From a virus: 53,148 bases of DNA. The number at the start of each line of letters is the position of its first letter. Position 1 is the stretch's first letter. The notes under the pieces are model-generated. The model saw only the letters and a program-made list of their open reading frames with translations. It made no database searches and was not told the origin of the DNA. The stretch is taken from positions 1 to 53,148 of IMG/VR virus record IMGVR_UViG_3300044640_000694; one strand, 5' to 3'. A program made the translations under genes and the position numbers. Of this stretch, positions 13,708 through 21,844 are shown piece by piece.

Positions 13708-15423
13708 ATGGCAACAAGAATGCAGCAACGTAGAGGAACAGAGTCTCAGTGGGGCACTGCTAACCCTATTCTAGCAGCTGGTGAGATCGGTTTTGAAATC
13801 GATACAAATAAATTTAAGATTGGTGACGGAATCAATCACTGGGATGACCTTGACTACTTTACTAGCTCATCTGAGCTACTAGCTATTGTTGATGGTGCAC
13901 CAGAGCTTTTGGATACCCTTAACGAAATAGCTGCAGCAATTGGTGATGACCCAAACTTCTCATCTAAGGTTGTTCCTATTGTCAAGAAGACTACCGTTCA
14001 GTGGACTGCAGACACATCTGCTATCGCAGCAGGAACCCTGGCATATGACACAACCACAGGAAAGTTTAAGATTGGAAACGGTACTGATACCTGGAGCAAT
14101 ACATCCTATCTAATCAATGCTCTAGAGATGAATGAGTCTATTACCTCAGGAATTACAGCTAGAATCGGAAGTCTTACAGTAACAGAGGCTGAGTATCTAT
14201 CTGGTGCTACAGCATCTATTCAGGGACAACTAGATGATCTTGCTGCTGCTGACGTAAGCATTCAAAGTGAGCTAGATGATAAGGCAACAACCTCTAACCC
14301 TACTTTTACTGGAACAGTAGTATTGCCAACAAGCACATCTATTGGCGATGTTTCTTCTACAGAAATTGGCTATCTAAATGGCGTAACTTCTGGAATTCAG
14401 ACTCAACTAGATGCAAAGCTTGCATCAGCTACTGCATCATCAACATATGCACCACTAAGCGGACCAACCTTTACAGGAACAGTAGTTCTTCCAAGCACTA
14501 CCTCGATCGGAGATGTTTCATCTACTGAGCTTGGATATGTAAATGGTGTTACATCTGCCATTCAGACACAGCTAGATGCTAAGGCACCTACAGCAGATCC
14601 AACATTTACTGGAACTGTTTCTGGTGTCACAAAGACTCACGTAGGACTTGGTAACGTAGACAACACATCTGACGCTAACAAGCCAGTATCTACAGCCACT
14701 CAAACTGCACTTGATGCGAAGGCAAACCTTTCTGGTGCAACTTTTACTGGTGATGTAACTGTAGAAACAGACCTAATTGTTGATGGTAACCTAACTGTTT
14801 CTGGTACTACAACTACAGTTTCTGCACAAGACCTAGTTGTTTCTGACCCACTAATCTATATTGGTGAGGGAAATACCGCTAATCTAGTTGACATTGGTCT
14901 AGTTGGATCATTCGACAATGGAACCTATCAGCACTCAGGTATCGTTCGTGATGCCTCTGCTGGAAAGTGGAAGCTTTTCAAGGGCGTAACTGATGAACCA
15001 ACAACTACTGTTAACTTTGGACAAGGATCTCTTGATGACCTTGCTGTTAATAATGTTGAGGTTTCTGGAGTTGTATTCTCTGACGGCACTCAGACAAAGC
15101 AGGGTGTTCCATCTATCACTACAATCAGTGCAAAGACAGACTCATATACACTTTCTAACCTAGATGAACGTGATACAATTGTTGAGATTAATAAGTCAAC
15201 TGCAACTACTTTGACTATTCCAACAAATGCTTCAGTAGCTTATCCAGTAGGAACAACGCTTGATATTATTCAAACTGGTACTGGGCAGGTGACAATTGCT
15301 GGAGCAGGTGGGGTTACTGTAAATGCAACTCCAGGACTAAAGCTTAGAACCCAGTGGTCTTCTGCAACACTTCTAAAGCGAGCAGAAAACACATGGTTGG
15401 TCTACGGAGACCTAACAGCATAA
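13708..15423 (+). CDS. Tail fibre with RRGT-type N-terminal domain
   Basis: A 571-residue fibre. Residues 6-50 (QQRRGTESQWG...GEIGFEIDTNKFKIGDG) form the domain found at the start of many phage tail fibres, and a degenerate second copy (about 93-130) follows. The shaft has repeats of TSIGDVSSTEIGYLNGVTSGIQTQLDAK type. A THVGLGNVDNTSDANKPVS unit, typical of tail fibres, follows. The final 100 residues are the module shared with the 5971 protein. The next gene encodes an FFP-repeat protein, as in cassette A. Confidence 0.75.
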   Translation: MATRMQQRRGTESQWGTANPILAAGEIGFEIDTNKFKIGDGINHWDDLDYFTSSSELLAIVDGAPELLDTLNEIAAAIGDDPNFSSKVVPIVKKTTVQWTADTSAIAAGTLAYDTTTGKFKIGNGTDTWSNTSYLINALEMNESITSGITARIGSLTVTEAEYLSGATASIQGQLDDLAAADVSIQSELDDKATTSNPTFTGTVVLPTSTSIGDVSSTEIGYLNGVTSGIQTQLDAKLASATASSTYAPLSGPTFTGTVVLPSTTSIGDVSSTELGYVNGVTSAIQTQLDAKAPTADPTFTGTVSGVTKTHVGLGNVDNTSDANKPVSTATQTALDAKANLSGATFTGDVTVETDLIVDGNLTVSGTTTTVSAQDLVVSDPLIYIGEGNTANLVDIGLVGSFDNGTYQHSGIVRDASAGKWKLFKGVTDEPTTTVNFGQGSLDDLAVNNVEVSGVVFSDGTQTKQGVPSITTISAKTDSYTLSNLDERDTIVEINKSTATTLTIPTNASVAYPVGTTLDIIQTGTGQVTIAGAGGVTVNATPGLKLRTQWSSATLLKRAENTWLVYGDLTA

Positions 15424-15442
15424 TTAAGGGAAGGCACATAAC

Positions 15443-16210
15443 ATGGCAGCAGGAAAAAGATCAGGAAGAAAGTCTCAGGCATCCAATGACTTTTTGGAGC
15501 CATTGGCACCAACAAGCGTAACTGCAACTGACGTTGGCACTAACAGAGCATTCAACAATGGAGCTGCTTCTGTAAGCTTTTCATTACCAGCACTTTCTCC
15601 TGCAGCAACTTCCTATACAGTAACTGCAACTGCAGCAGGTCAGACAACTAGAACTGCTACTGGATCTTCATCTCCGATTGTTGTAGAAAATCTTTCTTCT
15701 AACGTTACCTATACGGTTAGTGTGACCGCTACAAATGCAGCTGGAACATCTCCAGCATCATCTACTACTACCGTCACAGCTACAACAGTTCCTGCAACTA
15801 TGTCAGCCCCAACAGCTACTGCTCAAACCAATCAGGACAAGCTTGACTGGACGGCTCCAAGCGATGGAGGTAAGTCAATTACACTATATCGCTGGACATC
15901 TTCTGACAATAAGACTGGTACAGTAAATGCTCCTGCTACTACAACCAATATTACTCAGGAAGGCGGAACAGCTCAGACATATCAGATTCGTGCTGAAAAT
16001 GCAAATGGTGTTGGTGTGTATTCTCCTGACTCTAATAGCGTAACAACTATTTCTCCATTTTTCCCACCGTTCTTCCCACCATTTTTCCCACCAAGCTTCC
16101 CATACTTTCCACCGTTCTTCCCGTTCTTCCCGTTCTTCCCAGGGTTTGGACCTTACTTCCCACCTTACTTCCCACCATTCTTTAGGAGTGGAGTGGGTGG
16201 ACCATTCTAA
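15443..16210 (+). CDS. Fn3 virion protein with FFPP-repeat tail
   Basis: A 255-residue protein. A basic start (MAAGKRSGRKSQ) is followed by two fibronectin type III domains (about 22-115 and 116-200). The C-terminus (about 203-255) is an extreme low-complexity sequence of FFPP and FFP units ending RSGVGGPF. About 80% of this tail is Phe or Pro, so it should be a stiff, very hydrophobic, surface-active extension. It lacks the PASTA and InlB-type domains of the 6615 protein but shares the Fn3 and FFP features. AAGGGAAGG precedes the ATG. If the oxygenases downstream hydroxylate proline, this tail is the densest target in the window. Confidence 0.7.
   Translation: MAAGKRSGRKSQASNDFLEPLAPTSVTATDVGTNRAFNNGAASVSFSLPALSPAATSYTVTATAAGQTTRTATGSSSPIVVENLSSNVTYTVSVTATNAAGTSPASSTTTVTATTVPATMSAPTATAQTNQDKLDWTAPSDGGKSITLYRWTSSDNKTGTVNAPATTTNITQEGGTAQTYQIRAENANGVGVYSPDSNSVTTISPFFPPFFPPFFPPSFPYFPPFFPFFPFFPGFGPYFPPYFPPFFRSGVGGPF
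16054..16185 (+). repeat. FFPP repeat array
   Basis: Tandem 9- and 12-base units (ttc-ttc-cca-cca) encode FFPP and FFP repeats. Third-position differences between units show the array is not a very recent slippage product. Confidence 0.75.
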
Positions 16211-16226
16211 TCTAAAATAAAAGCAG

Positions 16227-16252
16227 GGGCCTAGGTGAAATATCCTAGGCCC
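16227..16252 (+). terminator. Palindromic hairpin between fibre and oxygenase genes
   Basis: A 9-bp perfect stem GGGCCTAGG/CCTAGGCCC with an 8-base loop. No T run follows on the + strand and an A-rich stretch precedes it. It may act as a terminator on either strand or a processing site. The promoter of the oxygenase block starts six bases later. Confidence 0.5.
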
Positions 16253-16257
16253 TATGC

Positions 16258-16263
16258 TATAAT
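16258..16263 (+). promoter_or_regulatory. Extended -10 promoter of the oxygenase block
   Basis: TGCTATAAT, 7 bases, then the ATG at 16271. It directly follows the hairpin, so the oxygenase genes are transcribed separately from the fibres. Confidence 0.55.
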
Positions 16264-16270
16264 TGAGGAT

Positions 16271-17005
16271 ATGAATACTTGGCTAACAAAAGATAGATCA
16301 GAAACAGACTCAAACAGAATGCCATCTAGGGTAACTCCTAGTGGTATTGTAGTAACTAATCCAGCATTAGGTATTAATGTTTATAACAATGCTATTAGTG
16401 AATCCCTATGTGATTTTATTATTAATACATTAGAAGACAACCTTAATGGTCAAACTAAGTATACTTGGCAGGGTGCTAAGGTTACAGAAGCAGACGATGT
16501 TCTGGAAGAGGCTAGAAAGTGTTTAGACTTTAAGGTAAGTTCTCAAAACCTTGGCCCTAGAGATAACGACAACGCAAAGCTATATGATATGCATGAATTG
16601 GCATTTAGATCAATTCAGCCAAACGTTGATGACTATGGTCGATACTGGGGTGTTGGCGTTAATTTCTTTGAGGCATTTAACTTTGTAAAGTATGATGGTG
16701 CAGGCACACACTTTAAGATACACGCTGACCATGGTCCAGCTTACGTAACTACCATTTCTGTAGTAGCATATGTTAATGATGACTATGAGGGTGGAGAATT
16801 GTACTTTCCAAGATTTAATCTAACCCTTAAGCCAAAGAAGGGCGATGTTATGGTCTTCCCATCAACATATATTTATGAGCATGCCTCTAATGATATGATT
16901 TCTGGCACTAAGTATGCAATTGTTATTATGACTGACTATAATGACCGTGGTGGACTAAGAAACTTTAACTATCGTCAAGAAGACATGAATAGACTAACTT
17001 ATTAA
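16271..17005 (+). CDS. 2-oxoglutarate/Fe(II) oxygenase, P4H type, copy 1
   Basis: A 244-residue protein with the prolyl-4-hydroxylase catalytic pattern: HFKIHADHG gives the iron ligands H151 and D153, YVNDDYEGGELYFPR (about 168-181) is the family signature, and H204 (third ligand) is followed by K214 (2-oxoglutarate) in SGTKYAIVIM. Such enzymes use O2, iron and 2-oxoglutarate to hydroxylate a side chain, most often proline, but some act on nucleic acid bases or small molecules. All catalytic residues are present. The start at 16271 follows from the leaderless promoter. A GTG at 16235 would read through the hairpin. It is the first of six homologues. Confidence 0.8.
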   Translation: MNTWLTKDRSETDSNRMPSRVTPSGIVVTNPALGINVYNNAISESLCDFIINTLEDNLNGQTKYTWQGAKVTEADDVLEEARKCLDFKVSSQNLGPRDNDNAKLYDMHELAFRSIQPNVDDYGRYWGVGVNFFEAFNFVKYDGAGTHFKIHADHGPAYVTTISVVAYVNDDYEGGELYFPRFNLTLKPKKGDVMVFPSTYIYEHASNDMISGTKYAIVIMTDYNDRGGLRNFNYRQEDMNRLTY

Positions 17006-17015
17006 GGAGAATTTA

Positions 17016-17720
17016 ATGTCTGATCAAGAAGATCTAAATAAAAGAATTCAAGATTTTTACAAAATAGATGAAATTACGTGGTCCTCTATTGAAGATTTTG
17101 GTAACGGCATTATTGTTTATCGTGATGTTCTGCCAAAGAGCATGGATATTATCAATAGGCTTGAAGAAGTTTTAAATGATCCAACAAATTTTTATGAGTA
17201 TCAAGAGGCCATGGTTGGCTACGGTATGAAGATTCCAGAATACCGTGACTGTAAAGATTTTAAATACAAGAAGTCAGATATTGCCGATCACCCAGGTGAG
17301 GCAGCAGAAAAACTACGTCAGTTATGGGATGATGTATACTTTAGACAGCTACAGGCAGTAAAGCACTATTGCAAGATGCACAATATTGGTGAACTTAGGT
17401 ATTGGGAAGCAATGAACTTTATTAAGTATGGACCAGGCCAGCACTTCCAGGAACATCATGACAATGGCTACTCATACAACTGTGTTCTTTCTGCAGTATC
17501 TTATCCAAATGATGACTACGAAGGCGGAGAGCTTTTCTTTAGACTTCAAAACCTCAACATTAAGGCAAGGGCTGGAGACTTATATCTTTTCCCATCTAAC
17601 TTTATGTATCCGCATCGTGCTATGCCAGTACATTCTGGAGTCAAGTATTCAATCGTTACAATGCTTGACTATTCGGACAAATACCACAAACCAGAATTTT
17701 ATATGGAGACGGGTAATTAG
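17016..17720 (+). CDS. 2-oxoglutarate/Fe(II) oxygenase, P4H type, copy 2
   Basis: A 234-residue paralogue with iron ligands H147 and D149 (HFQEHHDNG), the signature YPNDDYEGGELFF (163-175), and H200 with K210 in HSGVKYSIVTMLDY. About 130 N-terminal residues precede the core and differ from copy 1, so substrate recognition may differ. AAGGAG precedes the ATG, 10 bases after copy 1. The stop overlaps the GTG of the next gene (TAGTG), tying it to the DUF6065-like pair. Confidence 0.8.
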   Translation: MSDQEDLNKRIQDFYKIDEITWSSIEDFGNGIIVYRDVLPKSMDIINRLEEVLNDPTNFYEYQEAMVGYGMKIPEYRDCKDFKYKKSDIADHPGEAAEKLRQLWDDVYFRQLQAVKHYCKMHNIGELRYWEAMNFIKYGPGQHFQEHHDNGYSYNCVLSAVSYPNDDYEGGELFFRLQNLNIKARAGDLYLFPSNFMYPHRAMPVHSGVKYSIVTMLDYSDKYHKPEFYMETGN

Positions 17721-18430
17721 TGAAAGATATAGCTGTCTATAGACTAGGTAGCAGCTCTGCAAATATAGATCAGCTACCACTTAAAAGAGATTGGATGGAT
17801 CTAACCTTTGATAGACACGCATATCAGTGCTTTCCAGTTTCTTTAGCAAATCGTTTAGGATGGTATGTATCGTTTCCAGAAGACATATCTTTTATTTGGG
17901 ACGGTATAAATGACTCAACCTCTGGACACGTATCAATACTCTCTGGAGAAAGATATGTTCATCCAAATAGAGGTAACAGAACTATAAGCTTTAATACTGG
18001 AATATACTTCTCATCTAAGAAAAATGTGTCACTTTTAACAATGCCAGTGCCAAACCAATTTATAGAAGGCACACAGTGTTTTACCACTTTGCTGAGTACA
18101 TCAGTTCTAGAGAATGATTTTCCAATAGCCTGGATAGTAAACAAGCCAAATGAAGTTATCACTATTCCAGCAAACACACCAATAGCTGCAATTCTGCCAA
18201 TATCTCTAAATGATGTTCAGTCTTATAGTCTTAATGTTATAGACGGAATTCCAGAATTGTGGAAATCATCTGAATGGTCAAAAAGAATGAGCGATAGGGC
18301 AAAAGCTTCTGAAGCAAAAAATTCAGTAGGCGATTGGACACATTATTATCGTGATGCAGTTGATCATAACGGAGATATTGTTGGTGAGCACGAAGCTAAA
18401 AAGATTATAATGAAAGTTACAAATGGCTAA
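17720..18430 (+). CDS. DUF6065-like protein, copy 1
   Basis: A 236-residue protein with a GTG start overlapping the stop of oxygenase copy 2. Features are FPVSLANRLGWYVSFPEDISFIWDG near 38-62 and a later IPANTPIAAILPISL (about 152-166). The layout (a FP..AN..GW motif, then a G/P-rich loop with IPxxTPxAxIxP) reminds me of DUF6065, a family of unknown function. No catalytic residues can be named. It is related to the next gene and lies inside the oxygenase block, so it may supply or bind the same substrate. The stop overlaps the next start by 8 bases. Confidence 0.5.
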   Translation: MKDIAVYRLGSSSANIDQLPLKRDWMDLTFDRHAYQCFPVSLANRLGWYVSFPEDISFIWDGINDSTSGHVSILSGERYVHPNRGNRTISFNTGIYFSSKKNVSLLTMPVPNQFIEGTQCFTTLLSTSVLENDFPIAWIVNKPNEVITIPANTPIAAILPISLNDVQSYSLNVIDGIPELWKSSEWSKRMSDRAKASEAKNSVGDWTHYYRDAVDHNGDIVGEHEAKKIIMKVTNG

Positions 18431-19151
18431 GTCTATTAAGTTTATTTCAAATAGATCTTGGTTAACATCAGATAGTCAATCAAAACCAACTCCTACTAGC
18501 AAGTCTATTCCAGTATGGTATAAAGACGCTGATAGATATGCTATGAGACCAGATGGTGAGCCTTGGATAGGACAGGATGGTGGCAGAGTTGTTACATGGA
18601 AAGCTTGTCCTGCACTTTATGACATCATGACAACTGGATATGTTTATCGAACACCATGCGATATTGAATTTTATCTTAATGATTCTGGAGTAATCTCAGT
18701 AAAAATTTTAGATGATCAGTACAAGGATTTTATTCAAGCCAGGGATCCAATGCCACAGTTTGAGGTTCCTTGGGGATATTATGAGAATCACTTTGCTTGG
18801 TGGGCAGACTGGGCAGTCGAACTGCCATCTGGATATAGTGCTCTATACTCACAGCCATTTAATAGATTTGACCTGCCATTTTTAACTACTAGTGGAATCA
18901 TTGATAATGATAAGGTTCATCTGCCTGGAACAATGCCATTTTTTATAGCCAAGGGATTTGCTGGGGTAATTCCAGCAGGAACTCCATATGCACAAATAGT
19001 TCCATTTAAGCGTGAAGACTGGAAGTCAGAAATAGTAATAGAGGACCCTAAAGAGCTTTATACAAAGAATATGGCAAATACTTTTAAGTATAGAAAACCA
19101 AGCGGTGGCATATACCAGCGTGACGTTTGGGAAAGACGTAAGTACGAGTAA
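18423..19151 (+). CDS. DUF6065-like protein, copy 2
   Basis: A 242-residue protein, divergent paralogue of the 17720 gene. Both contain a W/F-rich central sheet and a closing loop: here MPFFIAKGFAGVIPAGTPYAQIVPFKRE (about 178-205), there IPANTPIAAILPISL. The N-terminal part has IPVWYKDADRY and CPALYDIMTTGY. It is translationally coupled to its partner, which suggests the two act together, perhaps as a heterodimer. The reaction is unknown. Confidence 0.5.
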   Translation: MAKSIKFISNRSWLTSDSQSKPTPTSKSIPVWYKDADRYAMRPDGEPWIGQDGGRVVTWKACPALYDIMTTGYVYRTPCDIEFYLNDSGVISVKILDDQYKDFIQARDPMPQFEVPWGYYENHFAWWADWAVELPSGYSALYSQPFNRFDLPFLTTSGIIDNDKVHLPGTMPFFIAKGFAGVIPAGTPYAQIVPFKREDWKSEIVIEDPKELYTKNMANTFKYRKPSGGIYQRDVWERRKYE

Positions 19152-19156
19152 CGTGC

Positions 19157-19162
19157 TATAAT
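19157..19162 (+). promoter_or_regulatory. Extended -10 promoter, second oxygenase unit
   Basis: TGCTATAAT, 6 bases, then the ATG at 19169. It splits the block into a first unit (16271-19151) and a second (19169-21817). Confidence 0.55.
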
Positions 19163-19168
19163 TGATTT

Positions 19169-19852
19169 ATGGAAAATCAATATACTAATAATCATAACGA
19201 GAACCCCGTATCAATAACGCCATCTGGATTCTTTGGAAATGGCCCAGAGATGATAGGAACTCTTGAAAATTTTTTAACGGAAGAAGAGCTTCAGGCATTA
19301 AATGGATTTATTCGCAACAATGAAACTTGGGATGTTACTCAAACACACTATAACGAAGACGGAACTGTAATCTATGATTCTGGATATTGGGACGGTCGTG
19401 TAGCAACCTATCCAACAATTAATCAGACAAGCCCTGAAACGGTACAAATGATTAGATCAATCGTTAAAAGATTGAAGGTTGAGATTGATAAGTTCTTTAA
19501 TGTAAGTGCTTCCCCAACATCGCCAGCACTTGTCCGCTGGCTTCCAGGCAATTTACAGATGCCTCACGCAGACAAAGAATTACATGAGGGAGATAATGCA
19601 GGAAAGCCTAATGACTTTCCTTGGTACGACATTGCTACAATTATCTATCTAAATGATGACTATGAAGGTGGAGAGCTATATTTTCCAAACCAGGGAATCC
19701 AATTTAAGCCAAAGCGTGGAGCTGCTTACTTCTTCCCTGGAGACATGAACTATATTCATGGCATAACTACAATAGAGTCTGGAATTAGGTATACCTGCCC
19801 ATTCTTCTGGACTATCACTGCTCACAATAATTCGGAGGTAGGCAATGTCTAA
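19169..19852 (+). CDS. 2-oxoglutarate/Fe(II) oxygenase, P4H type, copy 3
   Basis: A 227-residue paralogue. Iron ligands are H133 and D135 (MPHADKELHEGDN), the signature is YLNDDYEGGELYFP (160-173), and H197 with R207 follow in IHGITTIESGIRYTCPFFW. The 2-oxoglutarate anchor is Arg here and Lys in copies 1, 2 and 6. The longer loop after HxD (ELHEGDNAGKPNDF) is shared with copies 4 and 5, which suggests that copies 3-5 form one subgroup. The end overlaps copy 4 by 8 bases. Confidence 0.8.
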   Translation: MENQYTNNHNENPVSITPSGFFGNGPEMIGTLENFLTEEELQALNGFIRNNETWDVTQTHYNEDGTVIYDSGYWDGRVATYPTINQTSPETVQMIRSIVKRLKVEIDKFFNVSASPTSPALVRWLPGNLQMPHADKELHEGDNAGKPNDFPWYDIATIIYLNDDYEGGELYFPNQGIQFKPKRGAAYFFPGDMNYIHGITTIESGIRYTCPFFWTITAHNNSEVGNV

Positions 19853-20570
19853 TATTATCAATAAAGATAGTTTTATATATTATAAGGATGAGCCAATAGA
19901 GAATAGCATTCTTGGAATCAAAGATAATAGAATCGTAGAGATTCCAAACTTTGTAAGTCCAGAAGATGCAAAAAATATGATTAACTACTTTGAGGCAAAG
20001 GCTGAAATGTGGGGAGATATTGCTTTTTATGGTTCTTCTGGCATGGGGTTGCAACCAAATGACCCAATGCTTGCAGACTATCACTTGCCTGGAGACTTTT
20101 TCGATAACTTGCGTGAGCAGTTTAAGGCAAATGTAGAGGCTGTTTTTGGTAGAGAAGTAAAGGCAAACACTTCGCATGCACAAAAGTGGGATGTTGGAGG
20201 ATTTGCCAATCCACACTCAGACAACTCTGATAACCACGGAGAACCCAATGCCTTTGAGATTAACAAGTATGTGGCAATCCTGTACCTAAATGGAGATTAT
20301 GAAGGCGGAGACCTCTATTTCCCAGATCACGACATTTCGTTCAAGCCAACCCCATATGCACTAATTACTTTTCCTGGTGGGGTAGAGAATATTCACGGAG
20401 TTACAGAAATTACTGCTGGCACTAGATATACTATGGTTTCTTTCTGGGACTTTGCTGACGCAGAGTATTCTGAAGAAAAGAAGACTTGGTGGGAAGAAGA
20501 GACAAGAAAAGTTAGAGAGCAACAAGCTAAGCAAAAAGAGGAGTGGGCTAAGGGCAATAAGCTTGCCTAA
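19845..20570 (+). CDS. 2-oxoglutarate/Fe(II) oxygenase, P4H type, copy 4
   Basis: A 241-residue paralogue. H124 and D126 (NPHSDNSDNHGEPNAF), the signature YLNGDYEGGDLYFPDHDISFKP (147-168), and H184 with R194 (IHGVTEITAGTRYTM) complete the site. The N-terminus (VEIPNFVSPEDAKNMINYFE) is the usual start of the P4H fold. A highly charged helical tail (about 207-241) is added. GGAGG lies eight bases before the ATG. It is closest to copy 5. Confidence 0.8.
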   Translation: MSNIINKDSFIYYKDEPIENSILGIKDNRIVEIPNFVSPEDAKNMINYFEAKAEMWGDIAFYGSSGMGLQPNDPMLADYHLPGDFFDNLREQFKANVEAVFGREVKANTSHAQKWDVGGFANPHSDNSDNHGEPNAFEINKYVAILYLNGDYEGGDLYFPDHDISFKPTPYALITFPGGVENIHGVTEITAGTRYTMVSFWDFADAEYSEEKKTWWEEETRKVREQQAKQKEEWAKGNKLA

Positions 20571-20575
20571 TAATT

Positions 20576-21226
20576 ATGGAAAAGATTGTTCATAAACACG
20601 ATATTGTAGAGTTTCCAAACTTTTTATCAGGCGAGGAATGTCAAAAGCTTATAAGCTATTATGATGCTGGAGACTCTTTGTGGCAAGAAACTTGTTTCTT
20701 TAATGCCCGTGTAATGGATCCAAACGGACCAAAGAGCCAGCTTGGCATAGAGTTATTTAATCCAAACTTTTTTGAAGAGTTGAGACAGTCTCTAAAAAAT
20801 ATGGCTGAAGATGTTATGGGTAGACCAGTAAGAAATCTTACACTGAGTGCTCACAAGTGGCTTCCAGGAGCTTACGCAGGAGACCATGCAGACAATGCAG
20901 AGCTAGATGGAACCCCAAATGCCTGGCAAGATAATAAGCTTGTTACAATTATTTATCTTAATGATAACTATGAGGGCGGAAATCTCGCATTTAGAGATCA
21001 TGATATTTCTATTGCACCAAAGGCAGGAACGGTAATTGTATTTGATGTTGGCATTGATAATGTTCATTCAGTAACTGAGGTTACATCTGGAGAGCGTTAT
21101 ACGATGCTTCTATCTTGGGACTATGCAGATATAGACTATCCAGAAGGATTCCTAGAAGAGCTTGCAAGATTAAAGATGGCTGAGCAGCCAAAGCAAGATG
21201 AGCAAAAGAAGCAATGGAAGTCTTAA
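20576..21226 (+). CDS. 2-oxoglutarate/Fe(II) oxygenase, P4H type, copy 5
   Basis: A 216-residue paralogue, closest to copy 4: VEFPNFLSGEECQKLISYYD at the N-terminus, H104 and D106 (GDHADNAELDGTPNAW), the signature YLNDNYEGGNLAFRDHDISIAP, and H164 with R174 (VHSVTEVTSGERYTM). It also ends in a charged tail. It begins five bases after copy 4 and its stop abuts copy 6, so all are expressed together. No key residue is lost. Confidence 0.8.
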   Translation: MEKIVHKHDIVEFPNFLSGEECQKLISYYDAGDSLWQETCFFNARVMDPNGPKSQLGIELFNPNFFEELRQSLKNMAEDVMGRPVRNLTLSAHKWLPGAYAGDHADNAELDGTPNAWQDNKLVTIIYLNDNYEGGNLAFRDHDISIAPKAGTVIVFDVGIDNVHSVTEVTSGERYTMLLSWDYADIDYPEGFLEELARLKMAEQPKQDEQKKQWKS

Positions 21227-21817
21227 ATGTCATCTAAGCCTATAGTGTTTTCAGAAAAAATATTTTACTACGAATCTGTCATTGAAGATCCAAAAGGCCT
21301 AATAGAGGCAATTGAGTTATCAAACAATGACCTGTCCGAAGCCTCGTTAATATCTAGCTGGCATTCCTGGTCATCTAGTAATGGCTCTTATGTATTTGGT
21401 GAAAGAAAAACTACAAATCCAGATGCCTATATTTCAGCAGCTGAAAATGTAAGGCTCATCTTTTCACTATTGAAGGATACCCTTTCAGAATATGGTCAAG
21501 ATTACGCAAATACTCTTGGAATAAAATTAGGAACACAGATGCCAATAAGCATAAGTAAGTATTTTACGGGGGCATCCATGGGACCGCATACAGATTCTTC
21601 ACCAAATCCTACAACAGAGCATATTTCTGCTGTCCTATATCTCAATGATGACTATTCTGGTGGAGAAATTGCCTTTCCAGATCAGGAAGTAGTCATTAAG
21701 CCAACTGCTGGCAGTCTGGTAATCTTTCCATCAATACCGCCATTCTTTCATGAGTCTAGAGAGATTTTGAGTGGAACAAAGTACATGTCGCCAGCCTTTT
21801 GGCATTTGTTGGCTTAG
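21227..21817 (+). CDS. 2-oxoglutarate/Fe(II) oxygenase, P4H type, copy 6
   Basis: A 196-residue paralogue, the shortest and most divergent. Iron ligands are H121 and D123 (MGPHTDSSPNPTTEH), the signature is YLNDDYSGGEIAFPDQEVVIKP (138-159), and H175 with K185 follow (FFHESREILSGTKYMSPAFWH). The ATG immediately follows the previous stop. It closes the oxygenase block, and the next gene is a large minor tail protein. Confidence 0.8.
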   Translation: MSSKPIVFSEKIFYYESVIEDPKGLIEAIELSNNDLSEASLISSWHSWSSSNGSYVFGERKTTNPDAYISAAENVRLIFSLLKDTLSEYGQDYANTLGIKLGTQMPISISKYFTGASMGPHTDSSPNPTTEHISAVLYLNDDYSGGEIAFPDQEVVIKPTAGSLVIFPSIPPFFHESREILSGTKYMSPAFWHLLA

Positions 21818-21844
21818 TCTATGGTAAACTATAGGTGGTGAACA

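Noticed and set aside
16235-16270. GTG-initiated N-terminal extension of oxygenase copy 1
   Set aside because: It would translate through half of the hairpin and the TGCTATAAT promoter. The ATG at 16271 fits the promoter spacing.
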